A stretch of DNA of 64,000 nt from Hemibagrus wyckioides (lineage: Eukaryota; Chordata; Actinopteri; Siluriformes; Bagridae), in assembly GCF_019097595.1 (NCBI RefSeq), contig NC_080734.1, positions 4,539,892 through 4,603,891 of the forward strand, in the 5' to 3' direction. The notes under the pieces were generated by a model that was given only the letters and a program-made list of their open reading frames with translations, was not told where the DNA came from and did no database searches. The translations under genes were made by a program, and so were the position numbers. Below, piece after piece: positions 1 through 12,697 of this stretch; the stretch's first letter is position 1, and every line of letters begins with the position of its first letter.

Positions 1-132
1 TGTGAGTGAAACTCCTGGTAGAGGCAACCTGGAGGCTATACTGATCTGAAATAGTTTGGTATTTAGCAGCAGGGTTACAGAAAAAACATTGACCCACATT
101 TATATGAATAAGGAATAAAGTAGACTCTGAAT

Positions 133-136
133 TTCT

Positions 137-190
<54 letters not shown>
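133..190. repeat. (TC)n microsatellite
   Basis: A near-pure CT dinucleotide run ends a few bases before the first visible serac1 splice acceptor and so forms its polypyrimidine tract. Bases 1-132 hold nothing I can name and are taken as intron. Confidence 0.9.
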
Positions 191-193
<3 letters not shown>

Positions 194-196
194 TAG

Positions 197-3100
197 AGCG
201 CTTAAGCCATCTGGATGCAGATCCTCATGAGTTGGCTCTGTGGGTGTTGCTGAAGAGAACCAGCTCCACCAGTCGGCCAGAGCGCCTGCAGGCCGTACAG
301 GACCTGGCACACAGACCCTGGCAGGGTGAGAGAGAGAAAGAGAGAATGATACAGAAATGTGTGATGAAATTTACCTCCGGTTCTTAAATCTCCATCCGCT
401 GCATCTGTAGCGTATCTGATGATCACAGACACTGATTCCCAGTGTGGTTCCTGTACTGAGAAAAGCACCAACCTGGCAGAAAATAGATGCCAGTTATGAC
501 AAAATACAGAAAATAGATGCCAGTTATGACAAAATACAGAAAATAGATGCCAGTTATGACAAAATACAGAAAATAGATGCCAGTTATGACAAAATACAGA
601 AAATAGATGCCAGTTATGACAGAATACAGAATATTCATCCATCACACACTTTCATTAATGTGAAATGAAGCTTTATCCTGGTCAGGGAGCTGGATCTGGA
701 GTCTGGGTGTGAGATGGGAATGAGGATGAGGTTCCCTTCAGAACCTGGTTCCTTTCAAGGTGTCTTCCTCATATCCTCTCAGGGAGGTTTTCCTCACCAC
801 TGTCACCTCAGGCTTCTCATTAAGGATACATATTAGAGATAAATATTAACTTAATTGTTTTTTCGATGTTTCTGTAAAGCTGCTTTTTTTGTCCACTGTT
901 AAAGTGCTAAATAAATTGAATTGAACGCAGCCTGGATGCTCCATGCTGTAGAGTTTGGCACAAATAACTAACTAATGAACTAAATAATTAAATAACTAAA
1001 TAAAGGTATGAATAAATTAGCTCATTGTGAACATACCAAACATGCCCCGACCCAGACCATTCATTCTGTATGTTTTTAAATAAGGAAGCTCTGTAACATT
1101 CCTGATGGTATATCATACTTTTACAGTAATGCTCTGTAAATAAACAAACAAACAAACAAACAAAAAAAGCCACTTTCGTGACCTTACAATAAATTTTATT
1201 TATTTTAAAGTAATAACGTTTATTTTATTTTTTTATATTTAATTTTAAAGTTTATTTTAAAATAAAGTAATGCTCTGTAAATATACAAACAAACAAAAAA
1301 TGCCACTTTTGTGACCTTAAAATAAATTTTGTTTATTTTAAAGTAATAAAGCTTATTTTATTTTTTAAGTATTTAATTTTAAAGTTTATTTTAAAATAGT
1401 TATACACTGTAAATAAACAAATGCAAAAGCTGCTTTTGTGACCTTAAAATAAATTTTATGCACTAATTATAAAAAATAAATATTAATTATACAATTGTTT
1501 ATAAAATATAAACAATTTTAAAAATAAAAAAAATAAATAAATATTTAAAAAAATAAAAAAACAAATGAAAAAAAAAACTGCACTAAAAACTTTTTTTCTC
1601 TTTTTTTCCTCAGTATACAGGAACATGTCAGTGTTTGTGGTAATAATTTATTCTAAGAAAAAATTTTAATTTAAAATTTAATATTTTAATAAATTATTAA
1701 TTTTATATAATTTAGTAATATTGATACTCAATAAATAGAAATTATATCACTATATATAATTACTGGATGTAGTCTACATGAACTCTATGCTCTTATGTGT
1801 GCCCAAATTTCTGATTTGGTTTCTGATTGGCCGACTGACCTGTCAATCACAGATTACCAGTACCAGACAGCGGCTCAGTCTATAGACCAGCGCACAGCTA
1901 TCGGTCTGGCTCGGACTCCGAATATAGACCTGCGTTTCTTCCTTTCCCCACCTACGCTGCCTAAACTGGAGGATGTGAGTGTGTAGCTCTATGACGTGTG
2001 TGTGTGTGTGTGTTATTGTTTGTATTCTGCTACATTATGACATGTTTGCGTTGGTGTTAATGCTGCGTCATCATGTGGTCAGGAGTTTCTAATCGAGGAT
2101 GGTTTGAGGCAGCTCCTGGCCTCTCTGCCTCAGTCAGAGGTGGATCAGTGTGTGCAGTACTTCACCTCACTGGCTCTGAGAGAGAGCACTCAGTCCCTCG
2201 CTTCTCAACGGGTGAGCTACACACACACTCTCTCATACACCTACACACACTCTCATACACCTACACACACTCTCATACACCTACACACACTCTCATACAC
2301 CTACACACACTCTCATACACCTACACACACCCTCATACACCTACACACACCCTCATACACCTACACACACTCTCATACACCTACACACACCCTCATACAC
2401 CTACACACACTCTCATACACCTACACACACTCTCATATACCTACACACACTCTCATATACCTACACACACTCTCATACACCTACACACACCCTCATACAC
2501 CTACACACACACTCTCTCATACACCTACACACACTCTCATACACCTACACACACCCTCATACACCTACACACACTCTCATACACCTACACACACTCTCTC
2601 ATACACCTACACACACCCTCATACACCTACACACACCCTCATACACCTACACACACCCTCATACACCTACACACACTCTCATATACCTACACACACTCTC
2701 ATACACCTACACACACCCTCATACACCTACACACACCCTCATACACCTACACACACCCTCATACACCTACACACACCCTCATACACCTACACACACCCTC
2801 ATACAACTACACACACCCTCATATACCTACACACACCCTCATACACCTACACACACCCTCATACACCTACACACACCCTCATACACCTACACACACTCTC
2901 ATACACCTACACACACTCTCATACACCTACACACACCCTCATACACCTACACACACCCTCATACACCTACACACACTCTCATACACCTACACACACCCTC
3001 ATACACCTACACACACCCTCATACACCTACACACACCCTCATACACCTACACACACTCTCATACACCTACACACACTCTCATACACCTACACACACCCTC

Positions 3101-6100
3101 ATACACCTACACACACCCTCATACACCTACACACACTCTCATACACCTACACACACTCTCATACACCTACACACACCCTCATACACCTACACACACTCTC
3201 ATACACCTACACACACTCTCATACACCTACACACACCCTCATACACCTACACACACCCTCATACACCTACACACACTCTCATACACCTACACACACCCTC
3301 ATACACCTACACACACCCTCATACACCTACACACACTCTCATACACCTACACACACTCTCATACACCTACACACACTCTCATACACCTACACACACCCTC
3401 ATACACCTACACACACCCTCATACACCTACACACACCCTCATACACCTACACACACCCTCATACACCTACACACACCCTCATACACCTACACACACTCTC
3501 ATACACCTACACACACCCTCATACACCTACACACACCCTCATACACCTACACACACTCTCATACACCTACACACACCCTCATACACCTACACACACCCTC
3601 ATACACCTACACACACCCTCATACACCTACACACACCCTCATACACCTACACACACCCTCATACACCTACACACACCCTCATACACCTACACACACCCTC
3701 ATACACCTACACACACCCTCATACACCTACACACACCCTCATACACCTACACACACTCTCATACACCTACACACACCCTCATACACCTACACACACTCTC
3801 ATACACCTACACACACCCTCATACACCTACACACACCCTCATACACCTACACACACCCTCATACACCTACACACACTCTCATACACCTACACACACCCTC
3901 ATACACCTACACACACCCTCATACACCTACACACACTCTCATACACCTACACACACCCTCATACACCTACACACACCCTCATACACCTACACACACTCTC
4001 ATACACCTACACACACTCTAATACACCTACACACACCCTCATATACCTACACACACTCTCATACACCTACACACACCCTCATACACCTACACACACTCTC
4101 ATATATCTACACACACACTCTCTCATACACCTACACACACTCTCATACACCTACACACACCCTCATATACCTACACACACCCTCATACACCTACACACAC
4201 TCTCATACACCTACACACACCCTCATATACCTACACACACCCTCATACACCTACACACACCCTCATATACCTACACACACCCTCATACACCTACACACAC
4301 CCTCATATACCTACACACACACTCTCTCATACACCTACACACACTCTCATACACCTACACACACCCTCATATACCTACACACACCCTCATACACCTACAC
4401 ACACTCTCATATACCTACACACACACTCTCTCATACACCTACACACACCCTCATATACCTACACACACCCTCATATACCTACACACACCCTCATACACCT
4501 ACACACACTCTCATATACCTACACACACCCTCATACACCTACACACACCCTCATACACCTACACACACCCTCATACACCTACACACACTCTCATATACCT
4601 ACACACACACTCTCTCATACACCTACACACACTCTCATACACCTACACACACCCTCATACACCTACACACACCCTCATACACCTACACACACCCTCATAC
4701 ACCTACACACACCCTCATACACCTACACACACCCTCATACACCTACACACACCCTCATACACCTACACACACCCTCATACACCTACACACACTCTCATAC
4801 ACCTACACACACCCTCATACAACTACACACACCCTCATATACCTACACACACCCTCATACACCTACACACACCCTCATACACCTACACACACCCTCATAT
4901 ACCTACACACACACTCTCTCATACACCTACACACACTCTCATACACCTACACACACCCTCATACACCTACACACACCCTCATACACCTACACACACCCTC
5001 ATACACCTACACACACCCTCATACACCTACACACACCCTCATACACCTACACACACCCTCATACACCTTCACACACTCTCATACACCTACACACACCCTC
5101 ATACACCTACACACACCCTCATACACCTACACACACCCTCATACACCTACACACACCCTCATATACCTACACACACCCTCATACACCTACACACACCCTC
5201 ATACACCTACACACACCCTCATACACTTAAACACACCTTCATACACCTACACACACTCTCATACACCTACACACACTCTCATACACCTACACACACCCTC
5301 ATACACCTACACACACCCTCATACACCTACACACACCCTCATACACCTACACACACCCTCATACACCTACACACACTCTCATATATCTACACACACACTC
5401 TCTCATACACCTACACACACTCTCATACACCTACACACACCCTCATATACCTACACACACCCTCATACACCTACACACACTCTCATACACCTACACACAC
5501 CCTCATACACCTACACACACCCTCATACACCTACACACACCCTCATATACCTACACACACCCTCATACACCTACACACACCCTCATATACCTACACACAC
5601 ACTCTCTCATACACCTACACACACTCTCATACACCTACACACACCCTCATATACCTACACACACCCTCATACACCTACACACACTCTCATATACCTACAC
5701 ACACACTCTCTCATACACCTACACACACCCTCATATACCTACACACACTCTCATATACCTACACACACACTCTCTCATACACCTACACACACCCTCATAC
5801 ACCTACACACACTCTCATATACCTACACACACCCTCATACACCTACACACACTCTCATATACCTACACACACACTCTCTCATACACCTACACACACTCTC
5901 ATACACCTACACACACCCTCATACACCTACACACACCCTCATACACCTACACACACTCTCATACACCTACACACACCCTCATACACCTACACACACCCTC
6001 ATACACCTACACACACTCTCATACACCTACACACACCCTCATACAACTACACACACCCTCATATACCTACACACACCCTCATACACCTACACACACTCTC

Positions 6101-9100
6101 ATACACCTACACACACCCTCATATACCTACACACACACTCTCTCATACACCTACACACACTCTCATACACCTACACACACCCTCATACACCTACACACAC
6201 TCTCATACACCTACACACACTCTCATACACCTACACACACTCTCATACACCTACACACACTCTCATACACCTACACACACTCTCATACACCTACACACAC
6301 TCTCATATATCTACACACACCCTCATACACCTACACACACTCTCATACACCTACACACACTCTCATACACCTACACACACTCTCATACACCTACACACAC
6401 TCTCATACACCTACACACACCCTCATATACCTACACACACCCTCATACACCTACACACACCCTCATACACTTAAACACACCTTCATACACCTACACACAC
6501 CCTCATACACCTACACACACTCTCATATACCTACACACACTCTCATACAACTACACACACTCTCATACACCTACACATACTCTCATACACCTACACACAC
6601 CCTCATACACCTACACACACCCTCATACACCTACACACACTCTCATACACCTACACACACCCTCATACACCTACACACACCCTCATACACCTACACACAC
6701 CCTCATACACCTACACACACCCTCATACACCTACACACACCCTCATACAACTACACACACCCTCATACACCTACACACACCCTCATACACCTACACACAC
6801 TCTCATACACCTACACACACCCTCATACAACTACACACACCCTCATACACCTACACACACTCTCATACACCTACACACACCCTCATACACCTACACACAC
6901 CCTCATACACCTACACACACCCTCATACACCTACACACACCTCATACACCTACACACACCCTCATACACCTACACACACCCTCATACACCTACACACACT
7001 CTCATACACCTACACACACCCTCATACAACTACACACACCCTCATACACCTACACACACTCTCATACACCTACACACACCCTCATACACCTACACACACC
7101 CTCATACACCTACACACACCCTCATACACCTACACACACCCTCATACACCTACACACACTCTCATACACCTACACACACCCTCATACACCTACACACACC
7201 CTCATACACCTACACACACTCTCATACACCTACACACACCCTCATACACCTACACACACCCTCATACACCTACACACACCCTCATACACCTACACACACC
7301 CTCATACACCTACACACACCCTCATACACCTACACACACCCTCATACACCTACACACACCCTCATACACCTACACACACCCTCATACACCTACACACACC
7401 CTCATACACCTACACACACCCTCATACAACTACACACACCCTCATACAACTACACACACCCTCATATACCTACACACACACTCTCTCATACAACTACACA
7501 CACCCTCATACACCTACACACACCCTCATACACCTACACACACCCTCATACACCTACACACACCCTCATACACCTACACACACCCTCATACAACTACACA
7601 CACCCTCATACAACTACACACACCCTCATATACCTACACACACACTCTCTCATACAACTACACACACCCTCATACACCTACACACACTCTCATACACCTA
7701 CACACACTCTCATACACCTACACACACTCTCATACACCTACACACACTCTCATATACCTACACACACACTCTCTCATACACCTACACACACCCTCATATA
7801 CCTACACACACTCTCATACACCTACACACACCCTCATACACTTAAACACACCTTCATACACCTACACACACCCTCATACACCTACACACACTCTCATATA
7901 CCTACACACACTCTCATACAACTACACACACTCTCATACACCTACACATACTCTCATACACCTACACACACCCTCATACACCTACACACACTCTCATACA
8001 CCTACACACACCCTCATACACCTACACACACCCTCATACACCTACACACACCCTCATACACCTACACACACCCTCATACACCTACACACACCCTCATACA
8101 CCTACACACACCCTCATACAACTACACACACCCTCATACAACTACACACACCCTCATATACCTACACACACACTCTCTCATACAACTACACACACCCTCA
8201 TACACCTACACACACCCTCATACACCTACACACACCCTCATACACCTACACACACCCTCATACACCTACACACACCCTCATACAACTACACACACCCTCA
8301 TACAACTACACACACCCTCATATACCTACACACACTCTCTCATACAACTACACACACCCTCATACACCTACACACACTCTCATACACCTACACACACTCT
8401 CATACACCTACACACACTCTCATACACCTACACACACTCTCATACACCTACACACACCCTCATACAACTACACACACCCTCATACAACTACACACACCCT
8501 CATACACCTACACACACTCTCATACACCTACACACACTCTCATACACCTACACACACCCTCATACACCTACACACACCCTCATACACCTACACACACTCT
8601 CATACACCTACACACACTCTCATACACCTACACACACTCTCATACACCTACACACACTCTCATACACCTACACACACCCTCATACAACTACACACACCCT
8701 CATACAACTACACACACCCTCATACACCTACACACACCCTCATACACCTACACACACCCTCATACACCTACACACACTCTCATACACCTACACACACTCT
8801 CATACACCTACACACACTCTCATACACCTACACACACTCTCATACACCTACACACACCCTCATACAACTACACACACCCTCATACAACTACACACACCCT
8901 CATACACCTACACACACTCTCATACACCTACACACACTCTCATACACCTACACACACTCTCATACACCTACACACACTCTCATACACCTACACACACTCT
9001 CATACACCTACACACACCCTCATACAACTACACACACCCTCATACAACTACACACACCCTCATACACCTACACACACTCTCATACACCTACACACACTGT

Positions 9101-12100
9101 CATACACCTACACACACTCTCATACACCTACACACACTCTCATACACCTACACACACCCTCATACACCTACACACACTCTCATACACCTACACACACTCT
9201 CATACACCTACACACACTCTCATACACCTACACACACCCTCATACACCTACACACACCCTCATACACCTACACACACCCTCATACAACTACACACTTTTG
9301 TACACACGTTTTCTCACACATGGCATACATCTATTTCAAATTCAGTCATAAAATCATTATTATAATAAAAAAAATAAGACGGCGTATTCTTCATTTTATT
9401 CCATCATTCTTGATTCTGATTGGTCAGTAAAATGTTGATTCATTTTCTGTAACAGCAGCTTGTTGTAAAAAATTTTTGTTTCTATAGTAACATCTTACGA
9501 TGCTTATGCTCTACATAAACAAAGTATAATCGGTAATATGGTGAAGTTTTAATGTCAAGGATGGAATATTTATGGACCTTTATGGAAGGAGTCTCCAGTG
9601 TCAGCACTTTGTAACACTGGAAGTTTGTGGTTTCTGTAATAATAATTTCTGTCTTTGCATACTTTGTTATTTTAACACTTTTTTGTCATATTTTTTGTGA
9701 TTCTAGGGTGGATTGTGGTGTTTCGGGGGAAACGGACTGCCCTATGCCCAGAGCCTCACCTCCATCCCGTCTGAGAAGGTGGAGTCTTTCTGCCTGCAGG
9801 CCCTTGTACAGCACTCGAAGGTGAACACACACACACACACACTCACACACACAATGCGCAGTATTCACACCCATTATCTTCACTACACAGGTCCTGAGTC
9901 ACTGTGATCACATTGTGGCCAATGGAGGACTGCAGCTCCTACAGAGAGTCTACCAGCTTCGACGGGATTCGCAGAAGATTCAACGCAACATTGTGCGCAT
10001 CATCGGGAACCTGGCACTGAACGAGAGCTTACACACAGACATCGTGCAGTCAGGTTCGGCTAAATCTCCACACATGGATGCTTCACTTATTAAAGATCTC
10101 AATAACTGACCACCCTGGGATAGTTTAGTCCTCTTGTATCACCAGTAACTCAACAACTTTTTATTAATTACTAAATAACAGATCAGAATTGTTATCCATT
10201 TATAATAGCACTTAACAGTATGGAACATTCACAAAACAAGTTCCTCCTCTTTAATGTGTACACTTAAGCAGCTACAAACCCTCAGTTTACAAATAAATAC
10301 AGTTTATTTTATTACCAACAAACCAGAAAACCTCTTGAAGATGTCATTAAAGTTATAGCTTTACCTCTGACTGTTACAGAAACTTCCACATCAGTAGATT
10401 ATGTGGAACCATGCCGTGTGGGGTTCCTGTGTAAGTTATTGCCGTAGAAACGATAGAGTATTAGATATACACCAATCAGGCATAACATTATGACCACCTG
10501 CCTACTATTGTTTTCCGGAACTCAGCATCACTGTGGTGTTTCAAATAAAATACCCCAAAAAATCTCGGTTTATGTAGAATTCTAATTCTAAACCTTAAAA
10601 AATTTAACCCGAAATGTTTACGTTTTGGGACACCCCTCCAAATCACTGAACTCAGGTGTTGTTTTTCAGGGGTTGGGCTCGGCCCCTTAGTTCCAGTGAA
10701 AGGAACGCTTAATGCTTCAGCTTCATACCAAGACATTTTTGTACAATTTCATGCTTTGAGGGAACAGTTTGGGGATGACCCCTTCCTGTTCCAACATGAC
10801 TGCACACCAGTGACCAAAGCAAGGTCCATAAAGACATGGATGAGTGAGTTCCTTTCGCTGGAACTAAGGGGCCGAGCCCAAATCCTGAAAAAGAACACCT
10901 GAATTCAATGATTTGGAGGGGTGTCCCAAAACTTTTGGCAAAATAGTGTCCATGCATTTAACATCATCTGCATTTTTCTACAGATGATAAGTTTAATATA
11001 TAATTCTAATATATAAAATGACATACGATATACAATCAGAGCTCTACTGTGTCTCTGCAGGTTGGTTGCCCGTCCTGGCGGAGATGGCGCAGTCTCCTCA
11101 CATCATGCAGGCGTCTCACGCCGCCCGCGCTTTAGCCAACCTGGACCGAGACACCGAGGAGCAGAAATACCAGGATGGCATTTATGTCTTACATCCGCAG
11201 TGTCGCACCAGGTATCCACTCTGACTGTCTAGAACATTCAGCATGATCTGTGCAGGTAAACAAGCTGACCAGGTTTATTCTCCTGAACGCAGCCAGCCCA
11301 TAAAGGCGGACGTTCTGTTCGTGCACGGCCTTCTGGGAGCTGCTTTCAAAACGTGGCGACAGAAAGACTGTGATCTGACAGAAGTGGAAAAATCAGCAGG
11401 AATTCATGAAGATTACACCGAGTGCTGGCCTAAGGTACGGGCTCCATCTCAGAAAGCTGTTATTCTGATCTGGATCTAATGCACCGATGATTTATTTTAA
11501 TTTCTTTATGGCAGTCGTGGTTAGCGGCCGACTGTCCCAACCTCAGGATCCTGTCCGTGGAATACGACACGCATCTGAGTGACTGGAGGGCCAAGTGTCC
11601 GGCTGAAAACCAGAGGTAACGACCGAAAGACCAAATTTAATCCTTTTTTTTTTTTGAGTAGATCTCTAGTGAGTTTAATCATTAAGAGGTCTGTGCAGGA
11701 AGTCTTTAGCGTATCGGAGCGGAGAGCTGCTGAAGAAGCTGAAAGCGGCAGGAGTAGGCGAGCGGCCTGTGGTCTGGGTGGCACACAGTATGGGAGGTTA
11801 GTCATCGGTGGGTCAGAGATAAACCAGCCTTCATCACATTTCAGCTTTATTATTTTTATAGCAAGCTAGTTAAAGGAAAATCTCCACCCTGAAACGCTTT
11901 TCTGATGCGTTTAGTGATTTGCTTGCTGTATTTACGTCAAGTTCGAGGTTGTATGTCGCTCTGATGTCTCCAGGTGACGTCGTTATTGCTAGAGAAAACA
12001 TTTCAGCGATCAGAAAAACCCAACCATCTTAGTAGTTTAGACGGTGCAAACACTGGACACGGATTCCCAGAATGCAACACAACTATACAACTTTTTGTGA

Positions 12101-12666
12101 TATAAGACATGATGAGTAAGATACCTGTAATGAATTAGCATTAGAATTTGAGAAGGTAAAAGAGCTGAATTGAAAGAATAAACCGCCGCCGCATTGCTTT
12201 CTTTGAGATGAAGGGCTGGGGCAATCCCACTGCACTGTTGGTAATGTAACACAGAAACAGAACATCCATCCATCCATTCCCTCTTTATTCCTAGCCAGGG
12301 TCACAAGGATCTGCTGGAGCCTATCCCAGTGAAAGGCAGGGGTACACCCTGGACAGGTCACCAGTCCATCACAGGGACACACATATAGACAGACAACCAC
12401 TCACGGGCAATTTAGAATTACCAATCAACCTAATGTACATGTTTTTGGACTGTGGGAGGAAACCGGAGTAAACCCACGCAGGCACGGGGAGAACATGCAA
12501 ACTCCACACAGAATGGCCCCTGCCTGGGATTTGAACCCGGGATTCGGACCCAGGACCTACTTGCTATGAGGCAACAGTGCTGACCACTAAGCCACCGTGC
12601 TGCCCTGGAAATAGAACAGCAGGCTAATAAATTGGTTGATGATTGTTAGCTGTTCAGGGTGGATTT

Positions 12667-12697
<31 letters not shown>

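Noticed and set aside
476..632. Direct repeats resembling a CRISPR array
   Set aside because: The 30-bp units are contiguous without unique spacers, and the context is a vertebrate intron.
202..645. Minus-strand open frame with [10 protein letters not shown] repeats
   Set aside because: It is the translation of the 30-bp tandem repeat on the wrong strand of the serac1 intron.
2073..9365. A 2,430-residue open frame on the + strand (and a 1,456-residue one at 2104-6474)
   Set aside because: Both read through a 20-bp minisatellite whose unit contains no sense-strand stop. The only real coding part is the serac1 exon 2083-2211, which ends at a GT donor.
11579..11869. A 96-residue + strand frame between serac1 exons
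   Set aside because: It runs out of frame across the exon 11515-11615, the intron and exon 11699-11796; the conserved serac1 frame with splice sites explains the region.
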